Of a stretch of 64,000 nucleotides of DNA, positions 28,501 through 43,500 are shown piece after piece. The stretch's first letter is position 1. Each line of letters begins with the position of its first letter. The notes under the pieces were generated by a model. It was not told where the DNA came from and did not search any database. It saw only the letters and a program-made list of their open reading frames with translations. The translations under genes and the position numbers were made by a program. Source of the DNA: Apostichopus japonicus (lineage: Eukaryota > Echinodermata > Holothuroidea > Aspidochirotida > Stichopodidae); NCBI RefSeq assembly GCF_037975245.1, contig NC_092580.1:27371501-27435500 (forward strand), read 5' to 3'.

Positions 28501-31500
28501 AAAATGTTTATCGTTAGAATCCAAGTTAATGATGACACTTATTGTTAGAATACAATAGAAATAGACAGCAGCTGTCTTTAGAAGCTACAATAATGCGAGA
28601 CACATTCATGACATTAAAAGGGAATGTGTTTCTACAAGTAGCTGGGGCTAAGTACTGCATGTAAGCTAACCAATTAACTACATATACCAGAGTACAGAGT
28701 GTGCTGTAATGTCTGTTGACCTAGTTAGGAAAGTGTTCTCCATGTACTCTATTTTCATGTCTCCCTTCAAAGCACTTGTTTCGATAGTATGAGCGATATG
28801 AATATTCTTGTTTCTATCAGATTATATGTTACAAACTGTTGATAATGTCAGTACAATTGTAAACAGTACATCAAAAGTACCATATAAGAGTGGTAATAGC
28901 ACCGGAAAATTATGCCAACTAAACTGGCTCCATATTAACCCTTTGTTTTAAGGCATAAATTTAAGGGTTTATCCAGAGGAAAATGTATTTCCACAAACAA
29001 AAGAATGCATTTCCTTTGGATATATCCTTCAATAAAAAGAAAATTTAAAATACGGATATTAACAGCAAAGGATTGGATAATTGGGTGGATAATAATAATT
29101 TATTGTTACTATATAAAGGATCACTTAACATACCACTTTCTCTACGAACTGGTCATGGATTGTGTCTTCCACAAACAACCGTCCGGCAGCGATGCAGTTT
29201 TCACCTTTGTTGAAGAAGACTGCCCCCAATGACTACGGACCAGGACAAATGAAGGAAAAAGTAAAACAGATGCTGAATGACAAGCACTCTTACAGGTAGA
29301 CAAAGATATTCAAATTGAATTGAATTTAGTTAGAAAGAAGTGCAAGGGGAAGAGGTGAATGAAGGAAAGGGTGAGGATGGGGTGGGAGGGTGATGGAAGG
29401 GTATGGGGTAGGAGGGGAAAGAATGGGGATTAACCTTCAGCCCATTCCATTAAACACCCTTGCAGGTATCATCAAGCTATCCCATGACTAATGGTTCCCT
29501 GTAATCTCAGTTATACTCAGAAAAATGTTATTTTGTTTTCCGACCTGTAAACTTGTAAGAACTATACAGAGCAACTTTTGCAATCAATAACTATGATTAT
29601 ATAATACCACACAATAGTCACTATTTTAGCTAGAACCTACACACTTAATAATATATATGTTTCTCAGGTATTGCAAAAAACAACCCCAACCAGACCTGAA
29701 AATTGTCATGACAGTCAAGTTTACTGTCATGAAAGAAAAGAGTTCAAAAAACATGCCAGTGTTATAGCAACTTTATAAATTTGTGCCAAAATTTCTCTCT
29801 TTACAGATGTACTTTTTTGTTCTTTGCCTAAGAAACTTTTCACACTTACAAAGGTAAGTTTGGATTAACTACAGTAACATTAATTTATTTTTAATATTTG
29901 ATAATTATTCTTTCAACTTTAATCTCTCTCCTCACCTGTCTGACAGCTACGGTGAGGTCGCAGTCCGCAAAGATGACCAGCGGCGATTTACCACCCAGCT
30001 CTAGCGAAACTTTCTTCAAGTTACTCACGGCACAGCTGAAATGGAAGGATGATAATGTGGTAACTATGGGGTGGGGGGGGGGTGGGGGGGAAAATATATT
30101 TTAAAGAAATTGATAAATCAATATTAATATATAAAATCGATATAAATAAACAAAAATAGTTTCAAAATATATTTGGAAGTATATTAAAGAATACTTAAAA
30201 GCATTTACCTGAAAAGTAAAATATATGACAGAGAAAATTGAACAGCTCAACCACATCTATAAATTGATATCCTAAAATTAAAATCATCGAGTAACATTGA
30301 CTAAAATGCAGACATGACAATGACCATATTTTCTAGAACAATATAAATATAAATGAGGCAGATAAAATTTTTAAGAACAATTGAATATACAAATATGTAA
30401 TATCAACGGCCATTCATTGATTAATTATTCGACTAACGAGTGCATACCCATTAAACAAATCTAATTTAAAATTCAAAATTAGGGGAATGCCTGCAAGACA
30501 ATACAGCTGTCCAGAAAGGTATCACCCCAACATGGCTGTTTTCTTTTCCCTTGTTGACATCTCCGGCCCCCAAACTTACCTCTTCATGATCTGTTTACCG
30601 ATGGGCGTGGAGCCAGTGAATCCCAGCTTCCTCACATCTGGATGGTCAGCCATCCTCTGACCGGCCACGGAACCTGACAGACAAATTTGAGAAGCAAATC
30701 AGTGAAAGAATTCAAATCAAAGTAAACAAAAGGATTGTGAAACATGATTGCACTAACGACATTGCTCAAAACAGCAAGCTGTGTGTCCAACAGCAATAGT
30801 TAACTTCACAGAATTCTTGGCAGTAGATATTAAAACAGTTTTCAAACATTTGTCATCTCTCTTTGTGCAAAGTACCTTGTTAGTTGCCAAAATGTAGGAT
30901 TAATTACCTCAACAACCATTCAAAACATTCAAAAAATCAGCTCATACCTTAGCTCTATGACATTTTCATTTCTGACGTACCAGAGCCTTGTTTCTCTTCG
31001 ATACAAAAATTTGTACCAAAGGTTGTCACTGGCATGAACCTGTCCTCCCCTAAAGTTAACAGTCATTATATGCCTCATGTTTGGGTAAAGAAGAAATACT
31101 TGAGAAATTTCTGCAATCTTTCAATTAAATATGAATATTACATTTATCCTAAAGAAATAACTTTTTTAATTTTTAATAGTAGCTTACAGAAGATGATGTA
31201 TCAGAAGTTTTGAGATGTGTAGGTGGACGAACAATCACTAACATTGACATCCCTTCTACAATGAAAACTTCTGATGTTTTTTTTACTGTTCCTCTCCTTC
31301 CAAACGTGAAACCATTCCTCTCGGTGTTCACGGCCCCTAGAGGGAGAGGTTTTCTTATTATTTTATTTCAATCGAGTCTCTTGTTGTTTCTGTGACTGAT
31401 CTAATCTAATCCAATCCATAACACTTATAACAGAAAAACTGTGAGTTTTGTTTCCTTATTTGTTGAGTGAATAAATAACAGTTTGTCTCCACCCTGATTG

Positions 31501-34500
31501 CTAGATGGAGGTTTCAAGAATTATCTCTGAACTCCCGACGAGATGGAATTTTATCGTTATTAATCGTAACAAGTAAAGTTACACTGAGTGCTTTCATTAG
31601 CACATTTTTGAGTTGATTGCCACCACTTTTTCATAAATTAAAAAAAAAAAAATTAACAGTCTAACCTGATCCAGGAAGGATGTTAATGACACCTGGAGGG
31701 AATCCAGCTCTTACTACCAGCTCTGCAAATTTGAGGGCGGTCAGGGGTGTAACCTGAGCTGGCTTGAGGACCACTGTGTTACCAGCAGCCAGGCAGGCAG
31801 CCATCTTCCATGCTAACATCATGAGGGGGTAGTTCCAAGGAGTCACAATGGCACAGACTCTAAATTATAGAAAGATGTGAAAAGGAAAAACATAAATATA
31901 CTTGTAAACCAGGACTATTGTTGACATTTCGTAAGCATATCAATTGTATGATTCATAATAAATGCTACTTTAATTTCAATTCACAAGCAATAGGAGTTTA
32001 TTAATCCTCCCGACTGTTATTTTTCTCATTTGTTTTACGATGAAAGGTTATTGCTAAATATTGGAAAAGATTAAGAAACATTTGCAAATCAAATTTGCAA
32101 ATCAAATCCAAAAAAAAAAAAAAAACCAAGTCAAGTAGTGAATGACAACAAACTCAAATTACTAATGGTTTGGTCATGTCAGCTTTAAACTTGATCAAGT
32201 CTGTTTTATTTAGAATATATAAATGGAATATGACTCTTGCCAGCTTTATTGAATTGTTATTTTATAATACGCATTCCTAGAACACAGCTCGTGGAAAATG
32301 GTTTATTATATCTCCTTCAAAGATGCAATGCCCTAAAGTCTGTTATGCCGGTAAGGTTAGGAAAACAGACATGTCCGGTTAACAGTCATATCCTGCGAGC
32401 TGTGTTTATCCATTCATGTTTAAATGAACATCTCTGATGATCAATGATTATCAAAGAATAGAGTTTATAGGAAATAAAATGTAACTGTTATCATCCTGTC
32501 CTTTACATATAAAGCATTTTTAAGAAGGGCAGATCAACTTTTGATAAAGGTCCTGTGGGTTCTTACTTGATCCATCAGTGATCTTTTATAACAGGAATCG
32601 CTACTCACCCGATTGGTTCTTTCTTTGTGTAAGTAAGGTTTCTGTTAGGCCTGGCATGATTGATGGGAATTGTTGATCCCTAGAAAACAAGAAAAGAAAA
32701 GAATAATTACCTCCCATATACCTTTCATAAGGCAAAACATTAACCATGCAGACCAAGGGGACTGAGCCCAAGAGGGGAAAGGGGGGGGGAAGGAGAGTAA
32801 TGAATGCTACTGCAACAGTACTCTTTCTTGCACAATTTTTATAAATACTACTTGATCAATGCCAAATCGCTAGCTAAAATTAAATCAGCTAAATACTTCT
32901 GTTTTTTTCAACTTAATTCATTACAATGTTGTTGGAACTTATATTATTACTAAATATTTTTTTAAATTAATTTTTTTTTTAAATTGTGCAAATATGCTCT
33001 CAGAAGCGCATATCAGATAGAAATGAGGGACATGTCTGGTCCAACTTGGGGGAGGGGGGGAAGGGGAATCCTGTGACCCTACCTGGATCTTATCGCACCA
33101 TCCAGCGAAGTATCTAAATGTATCGATGGACATTCCAACGTGTGTCTTGATTGCCAGTGTGTATACAGCTCCAGAGTCGATGCTCTCAATGGTGGCCAGC
33201 TCTTCCTTGTGCTCCTCCATTAGATCCGCAAGTCTGAAAGTAAGAACACAACTCTTGTCAATAAAGATAGACTCTCCACACACAGCTGACTCTGTGTGTG
33301 TGCAGGGTGGTATGGCTACTCAATGCACAAATATGTGATCTTATCATATATGTGTTTTATATGTTCATTTGGGTTGAACACACCTAAAAGTCTCAAAGCT
33401 TTGATAAAACATTGGCATGATTAAGGGGGGGGGGGGTGGGGCAGGGGGCTCCCCAGAAAGAAACAGTGTCAAATGGTGCATGCATTCTGAGACGTAAGTA
33501 GACTAAAAATTGGGTGTTTAATTAGCTCTAAACTGCAAGGATTTGCTAAGTTATAAATACTTGATTTTGTGTGTGTGCAGTTGAAAAGGGGGTGGGTGTA
33601 CACTCCCAGCAGTGGTCTATCACTTCCCTGAATGAATGTCAACACTCCTCTGACTGAACCATGTTCCCCAAACAGACAATGGAAGGTGGGAGGCCGTGCT
33701 CTCACTGCCCCAGCAACCATCCCAAACCCCCCCCCCCTCAGTCATACAACTACTCCCATGTTACAGCAGTATCTTGTTTACCAAATACCACAAAATGATA
33801 AACTTACTTAAACATGAGCTTTCCCCTGTCTCTGGCATTCATCTTGCCCCATTCTCCTTCTTCAAAAGCAGCCTGTGGAAACAGAACAACAACACCAGTT
33901 AGTTATAATGATTTAATCTAAAGAAAAATTGTTACAGCACGAGTAACTAGGCACTGTGTGTGATGGTAAAACCATACCATGTATTAAGGCAATCATACAC
34001 CCTGAATAATATATGGTATTAAAAGGCCATGTTAGCTACTGTTTCTGTCTTGATCTGGCTAGGATTCTGTTTTATTATTGTGAGAATAATTTGTGCAACA
34101 CTATACTGTACAGTGTTATAATAACACCCAATTGGGACAATTCTTTCTATACTGTAATGTCATGTCCCGCTTCAGAGCACTTGTACTGTCAGTACCAGCA
34201 GTATGAATATCATGTTTCTATCATATCAAGGTTAGAAACTGTCCATACTGTTAGTATGAGTGCTTTGAGCATGATATGGGAGGACAGTTTAGAGAGGTAC
34301 TAGCATTAGGAAATTGTCCCAACTGGCTGTACATAATAAAAGATAACTACTGGATATGCACAAATTGACATACTATAGCCAGCCAATTGGGACAATTTTC
34401 TAGTGCTACTACCACTCCATACTGTCCTCCCATATCATGCTTTAAAGCACTCATACTGACAGTATGACCAGTTCCAACCACTTATCTGGATAGAAACATG

Positions 34501-37500
34501 ATATTCATACTGGTCATACCGTCGGCACGAGTGCTTTGAAGTGCGACGTGAAAGAACCGACTGAAGAAGAAAGACAGTCGCGACTGGGTGGATCTAGAGA
34601 TCTAACTTTTTATCATCGGTAAGATTCAAACAATACCAGAGACTCCTGCTCACCTTGGCAGCAGCGACTGCTAGGTCTGTATCGTCAACGGAGGCCTTTG
34701 ACACTTTACAAATCACAGATTCATCCGTGGGGTTGATGGTTTCAAAGGTCACGTTATCCTTGGCATCCACAAACTGATTATTGATAAAGAGCTGATGAGG
34801 GAACCTAATGGTCATATTGTTGACTTCCATCTCAACCTATATAACAATAGATGAAACAAAAACATTAGAATAATTATATCAATATTTTTGGGTGCATTTT
34901 ACATAATTTTGATTCAAATTTGCTTTTAAAGTAGATTTTTTATTTAAAATACCACTCTGTTTTATCGATCAAAAAACACAAGAAAAGTTAATATTTAGAA
35001 ACTATTAATTATATGAGCATTTTTTAAAATTATTATAAAGATTGCAAATACAAAGTCCTGACATGGACATCTCATAATGTTGATGGTTTCTTTTGGTTAG
35101 AAATGGTGATACAGTTGTTGCTAAAATCTTATTCGATTAATCTGAAACTTACTGCATCGAAAGTGAATTCTTCCTCGTCCAAGCCCCGTCCCTTCCGTAC
35201 GGACAATTGTACAAAAGCGTCCAGTGTGGTTGCCATGTAAACGTCTTCGTTCTTCAGTTCTATATTGCACTTTTGTTTGACTTCTTCCACCAATCTAATT
35301 TAAAGAAGAGAGAGAAAGAAAAAAAAGAAAAAAAGTAGACATGACTGTGGCTGGAAAATTAGTTCACGTTTTACAAATTTTCACCAGCAATAAAATGTTC
35401 TGGGTTTGTCAATAAAATATCCAAAATAGGAGTAATAACTTTTTCAACATTTGCAGAATAGAAATATTTAAAACCTTTTCTACAGTTTCCGTTATAAAAT
35501 ATATAAACATCACAACCTCTGGTTTAACATATTTGGATGTATGCAAAGGATGTATATTCTTTAATCTTACAATTTGTTAACTAATGTATCTGGCAACAAC
35601 GAAGTGTGAGATATCGCTCCCAAAAAAGAACCTAGAAATCTTTTCAGTTGTCTACATTCATTTATCCAAAGGAAAAGACAAATGTCACAAAGGTCGTTAT
35701 CCGTAAAGTTTATAACGACTTAACGAATGTATCTGGCAACACAGAAAACCTTTTGTAAATGGGCGCTTTCATTTATGTTTGTAAAATGAAGATTATTTTA
35801 CAGATGTAACCTGGCAACAGCAACAAGTTGACATAATTTTTACTTGTGCACATTCATTAATCCAAAGGACAGAAGTTTTTAACTATCAGGTAAATGCTGT
35901 TCTATGTTCTTTGTATTAATTCTTTTAATTAATTAATTAATTTTTTTTTAAACCAGTAATCCATGAATAGATAATGGGATAGCTTACCGTGCAACATCCA
36001 TGGATCCAGCACCCATCTTGAAGAAGTCTGTTTCGTTGGTGATATCGTCGTTGCTAAGGATACCTACCCATATGGACTTGAAGAAAGAGAATACAATTTA
36101 TTTTTTGATTTTATAATTAACTAAAAACACATGAAAATATACACATGCATGACAGAACAGAAAATATATCTTTTGGAATTGTATCATGAATGAAATAAAT
36201 TACTTTTTTTTGAAACTTAGATGTCTTCTTGGTAAAACATGTATTCACACTGAATCGACATAATCTAATTAAGTTTTAAGGACAATCGTTTTGTATTAAC
36301 TTCAGATATTTATTGTTAGGTGAGCCGTCACTACTTTTGCTACTTGTTGTTGCAACGGTTCATAGTTGGTGTACTACAAAATGCTTTTATATCATTTATT
36401 TATTGATAGGTAAAGAAGATGTTACCTTCAGTCTGCTACGGTTCATGATGGTTCAGGTAATGCTCATTAAGAATGTATTTCAGTGTTCTTCATATAAAAA
36501 GTAGGTAAGCAAGGTCCATCCCCATTAAATTTAGTTACTACATGGTTCTTAATAAAAATGTTTCATAGGTGAGGTAGATGCTACCTTCATTTTGTTATTA
36601 CTCATGAAATGATTGGTATATGTCATTTATTAATATTAACTGATAGGTAAGGTAGATGTTACCTTCATTTTGTATTGCTCATGAAACGATTGGTATATGT
36701 CATTAGTTGATATTAACTGATCGGTGAGATAGATGTACCCTTCATTTTGTTATTACTCATGAAATGATTGGTATATGTCATTAATTGATATTAACTGCTA
36801 GGTGAGGTAGATGTTACCTTCATTTTGTTATTGCTCATGAAATGATTGGTATATGTTATTTACTAATATTAACTGATAGGTAAGGTAGATGTTACCATCA
36901 GTCCATCACTACTACTACTGATGATTCATTTATTGTTCAGTTTCAATGTAGTTAGTGATGAGTGATCGTTGACAGGTTACATAGATTGTTCGTTGGTGGA
37001 TAAGGGCCTCCAGTGACATTTCACTGATGTGACATTGAACAGAATGTTTCCGTCATGTTTCTAGTTGACTAAAGTTCTTTACCTTGATGGTGTCTGCCAT
37101 CTTTACTTCTTCCTCTGTCAGTTCCAATGCTTCTTGAGCTTCTTCTGCTTGACCGTACTTGTTAGCAGGGATCATCTTACCATCTTCAAACTGTAAGGTC
37201 TTTACATTCAGCTATTAAAAAAAATCAGACAAAGAGGGGTAAAATATGCAAATTATACACAAAAAAAACATTACACATTAAAATGGTTATACCATTGCAG
37301 TTATGGATAGGTTAATGAGGTCAAAACAGCAACCAAGAAGACGACACCATTTTTACTCTTTTCTTGCTTTGTGGATGAAGTAAAGTTTCCATTCCAGATA
37401 CCATCAATGATCACACAAAAAGAAAAAGAAGAAACAACAAACTCATTTGAGTTCAAAAGCAAAATAAGAATTACAAATCCATTAAGATAGATATTTCATG

Positions 37501-40500
37501 TGTTACTCTGGTGTATTGCTGCTTAAGTTACCATCACCAAGCTATAAGGAAGCGGCTCTTTGAAAAGGAAACAGTTTAGTTTCTCTGGACACACGATAAC
37601 GTCTCCTGACCAATGTTAGTACCCTGTTCTTAACTCACCCCTTGACCATCACTGCCAAAGAAGAGCATGCCTCCTTTGTGTACGATAGCTGGCTTTGACC
37701 CTCCTGGCACCTCTACTTCTGTACCCGAGGGAGTGGATCCTTTGAACAATGATGACCCAAAGAGAGTAACTTTCTGTTTGCAAACAGTAAGACAACAGAA
37801 AGAGAATAAAAGAAAAGAAAAGAAAGATGGTTACCATGGTTATAGTTTTGTGCTAGTTTCAAAGTCCATATAAAGGACATAGATTGAAGAAAATCTCTAT
37901 TTCACTCCAAGCAGTGCCCTACCCCACAACAGCCAGTGGATGTTAGGCTTACACCTTCATCCACTGCCCCATATCCTAAGCAGTGTTCTACCCCCACAAC
38001 ACCCAGTGAATATTAGACTTCCACCTTCATCCACTGCCCCATATCCCAAACAGTGTTCTACCCACACAACAGTGAGTGGATGTTAGGCCTCCATCTTCAT
38101 CCACTGCCCCATATCCCAAGCAGTGTTCTAAACCACAATAGTGAGTGGGTGTTAGGCTTCCACCTCTATCCACTGCCCCATATCCCAAGCAGTGTTCTAC
38201 CCCCACAACAGCGAGTGGGTGTTAGGCTTCCACCTTAACCCACTGCCTCATATCCCAAAATATAAATCCAGTCATAGAGAACAATGAATCTTGTATTGTT
38301 CTTATTATTATAATAAGAATCTGTAAAATACATATTATGTAGCTCTTTACTTTTATTTTCAAAAAGGAAACAAAAGAATTTGATTATCTTTGAATTCTAG
38401 AGATCAGCTACACATTAAAAAGCTTAAGTTTGCAATATTTCATTGGCAAAGGAATGGCTTTTTTTCCATTGCTCTTAAACTGTGTCGCACCTTACACTAT
38501 CAGTTAATTTCTATGCATTCCAGGATGTAACCATAAATAAGGCTGTTACAATCTAGAATCATCCATCCTACCTGGCCATCCAGTGTTGCCCACGCTCCTG
38601 GTATCTTATCGTTTCCACGAATGAAGTTGTGAATTGTGAGTGCAGGCTGGTCCCACTTAATCTAAAGTACAAGGAAAAGAAAACAAGTAAGGTTTTAAGG
38701 TTGCATAGAATAATAATGCACAAAAACAGGTTTTTATGAAGCTTCATTTGCAAACAAGTTTTAGGAACAACTTGGACTAGTTCAAGACTTTCAAAATCAT
38801 TATCCTTGTAGAGAAATGATCATTTTCAACACTAAAAGGCTATGTGGTGACCTGGAAACATATCAAATCAATATATTGGAACCTTTGGAAATCAACATGA
38901 AAATTCTCACATGATCAGATGACATATTTTTTCAAGGTGTAATACAAAATGTTAGAAATGAAAGACAATGGTAATAGTTTTGTTATGTTGATGTACAAAG
39001 TCAACAGGAAACAATCACACTATTTGTGGTCTCAAATAACAGTGACACACTACAATACAAATATATAAATATGGTTAATTGTGTTTAGATTCCAAAACTT
39101 TGGTAACCTCGTGCTAGTATTAAGTTTTCAGAGTTCGATTTAACAATGAATTTACACTTAAATGCCCGGTCTAAGCTGTTGCAACCATGAATTGGGATTT
39201 AAAGGACGATTCCAGACTTATTCTTCATGCAGATACTTTCGTAAACATAAAAAATGTCCAACCATGTTCAAATTTCACATCAGCTACAAAAACTGTGACA
39301 TTTCAAAGAGAAATTGTTAACAGTAAGCCTAGACCTACCACACTTTTTTGTCATCAATAATGTAACCTGTCAAAACCTTATTTGCATATTAATCTCTGGG
39401 CTGAAATTGGTACTATTGATGCATAATTAGTCTAATTACCAACTCATATCATCATTCCACAAGAGAAGAAACACAATGGAACCGAACAAAAGACTAAAGT
39501 GACATAATTTGAAGCAATGATATGCGACCAGCCTGTTTTAACATTATCGTCTACAACTCACCTCTGCTAAAGTCTTCTTCTTCCAAATTTTGTCATAGGT
39601 GGCGCCCTCTTCTGTCTGCGGTATACGCGGTGCTTTACCATCGGCGATGAGCCTTACTGCTTCTCCCTTTTAGGTAATAAAAGAAAACCAGATGATATGA
39701 AAAAAAAGTAATGATAAAAAACTAATTAAGAAAAGAATGATCAACGACGTGGCAGTTAAGAGGTCTTTTTTATAAGTATATGAGAAGTAATATTGATAAT
39801 TAAATTAACTGGAATGGCCAAACTTAAGTTGTAAATGCTAATGCTTCCCAACAACTTTACATTCTGAAGTTGTTCTACCAGTCTGTGGTCCTGACTATTT
39901 TAACATCCAATTTTATTTGTTTTTTTGACATTATGACTGAGAAATGAAAGTTGAAATGTGTCTGGAAGCTGGTTGAATGCTGAACTGGTTCTCCATCTTA
40001 ATCATCCTTATAAAGAAGGTATGGGTAAGGTAGCATTATGGAAATATATATAACATCTTCTCTATAGCCATACTTCAATAGAGATTTGGAATTAGATTGC
40101 ATCTGTCTTGTATTTGACACCAGTATTCATTCAGGCAATAGCAATGTTTACTTTTATAGAGTGTCTGGATGGGCATGCTTGTGTGCAATTGTTATGTCAA
40201 TGTTATTTTATGTTGTGGAAATGTTATAATTAATAATAATAATAATACTTATTTATATCACCCATTATGCAGATGTCTCAATTGGCATTACAAGATACAA
40301 AATGAGTACAAAAACACAGCATAGTAGAACAAAAACTTAAAGATACACGAAAGGATCGAAAAAAAATACAAGTTCCAATTAGGGTAGCATGTGTTATATT
40401 TTTATGCTATGTTATGCTATTTTATGTCATGTTATTGTTTGTGATGTAAAAGTTATGGTTTGTTATGCTATGCTGTGTTTTGTGATGTAAAAGTTATGTG

Positions 40501-43500
40501 TTCTTATGCTATGTTATGCTATGCTGTGTTTTGTGATGCTTAAGTTATGTGTTGTTATGCTATGTTTGGGATGTAACAGTTATGTGTTGTTTTGCTATGT
40601 TATACTATGTTATGCTATGTTTTGTGATGTAACATTTGTGTTGTTATGCAATGTTTTGTGATGTAACAGTTATGTGTTGTTTTGCTATGTTATATGATTT
40701 TATGGTATGCTATGTTTTGTGATGTAAAAGTTATGTGTTGCTATGCTATGTGATGCTATGTTTTGTGATGTAACACAGTTATGTGTTGTTATGCTATGTT
40801 ACTTGATATACGTAATGGTTATGTTATGTTATGCTGTGCTTTGTGATGTGTTTTGCTATGTTATGTTTTGGTGATGTAACAGTTATGTGTTATTTTACTA
40901 TGTTATGTTATATACATTATGGTTATGTTATCTTTGTCTGATATTATCAATGCAATGATCCCCTAGATACATAAAGTCTTTTATCAATATAGATTGTTTC
41001 CTTTGCCCTATATGAAACAATATTACTGTAAGTTTGATCTTAAGTACACACCATAGCTTTGATACCCTCAGGATATAGAAACCTATTGTACAAGGAATCC
41101 ACAGTGTCATCTGGTTCTACCACGCACTCCTTCTGCAAGAGGATGGGCCCAGTGTCTAACCCATCATCTGCCCAAAAGATAGAGAATCCACCTTTCGCAT
41201 CTCCACTCATGAGTGTCCTGTGAAGACAACAGAAACCAACGGCTCAGAAGAAACAGTGCTACAATGCAATTTAATATACTGTTATAAACAAAAAATTCCA
41301 TCAATTCATATTACATGCTTTCATACATAATTCATTTTCATTTCATTTTCTTGGGAAAGCAGGTGCAGTAACAAATTTAATTTTAATAACATTTCCAATA
41401 CTGCAAATGATAGGGTTAATTCCACTAAGCACACATATCATGTTTACACCAATGAGCAGAGCTGCTGATCAATGATCTGAATAGGTGACAGATGGTGTTC
41501 AAATGCTGTCACCATTGAGCAGAGTTATTACCATGGAAACCTTGCTATACAAAATGTAAACAAAGAAAAGAATCTTTTAAGTCATTTGCAAAACATATTC
41601 CGGTACCCATTGATAATCTGTTCTACAAATTTGACAATTTTCAACGATTTGCAGAAGATAGGCTCGCTTGTGAGTCCTGAATCAGCGTGATTCTTATCAC
41701 CTGCTGTATACACAGATGAGTTAATTTAAAATTAATACAATGTCCACTATGCCTTACTCAAATACATTTCTTCTTACATAAATCCTGTGTACACGATAGT
41801 TTTTCAAGTCAACAAAGTATATATCTCATGAAATACTGAATACATTACACTTCAGTGTACAAAAAACAAAGTGCTTGCATTTGGGTAGCAGTGTGCCCAT
41901 TATGCATATCATTAAGTTATGCCATACAGTATATTCCATCTTACAGCATATACTTTTGGAAAGCTGTCAGTACACACTACTATAGTAACTGATAAAAACA
42001 AAAATGTTAGATCTAAATCAGTTAGCAACAAGCTCTCATGACGACTAACAAACTGAGATAAGGGCTTTGACTTTCCAGAAGTGCGATGGTTTCATGAACT
42101 TCACAAGCTGATATAGAAGTTCACAAGAAATTACCTCAAAATTGATCTACCATCATTAGATCTACCATCATTAGATCTACAACAGTTAGCAACAATCTCT
42201 CATGATGACTAACAAACTGAGATAACCCCTTTGACTTTCCAGAGGTGCAATGATTTCATGAACTTCACAAGTTGAAATAGAAGTTCGCAAACTCTACTAA
42301 CTCTATTAATAGTCACTGCTAAACATAGCACCGCACTGTTATGAGTACATCGAAACACAAACAACAACTGCTTGATGAGACCGGTTCAGGGTACTTTTAT
42401 TTGCTTGACGAGCCGAGCCCCCTTGGGTCAAACAACCTTATCTCAGTAAGTGTTGATAAAAGGTACCAAAGAAGTGTCAAACTTTGATAGTTCTGTAATT
42501 AAACAGATGGTATTTATGGATATCAATCCATAGATTGCACATCCTACCATAAAAAACCAAACTGCTCCAATTTAAAGAGTACACAGATCACGGACTTGAT
42601 CGAAGTAACGATTCTACCATCGACCCTACCATCGATCCTTCCATCGACTGATATTTCAGGCACTTTACACGATACAGTATCATCACTTTACACGATACAG
42701 TATCATCACTTTACACGATACAGTATCATCAGTTTACACGATACAGTATCATCACTTTACACGATACAGTATCATCACTTTACACGATAGAGTATCATCA
42801 CTTTGCACGATAGAGTATCATCACTTTACACTGTACAGTATCATCATTTACACGATACAGTATCATCACTTTAAACGATACAGTATCATCACTTTACACG
42901 ATACAGTATCATCACTTTACACGATACAGTATCATCACTTTACACGATACAGTATCATCACTTTACACTGTACAGTATCATCATTACACGATACAGTATC
43001 ATCAGTTTACACGATACAGTATCATCACTTTACACGATACAGTATCATCACTTTACACTGTACAGTATCATCACTTTACACTGTACAGTATCATCATTAC
43101 ACGATACAGTATCATCACTTTACACGATACAGTATCATCACTTAACACTGTACAGTATCATCATTACACGATACAGTATCATCACTTTAAACGATACAGT
43201 ATCATCACTTTACACGATAGAGTATCATCACTTTACACGATACAGTATCATCACTTTACACTGTACAGTATCATCATTACACGATACAGTATCATCATTA
43301 CACGATACAGTATCATCACTTTACACGATAGAGTATCATCACTTTACACGATACAGTATCATCACTTTACACTGTACAGTACCATCATTACACGATACAG
43401 TATCATCACTTTAAACGATACAGTATCATCACTTTACACGATAGAGTATCATCACTTTACACGATACAGTATCATCACTTTACACGATACAGTATCATCA

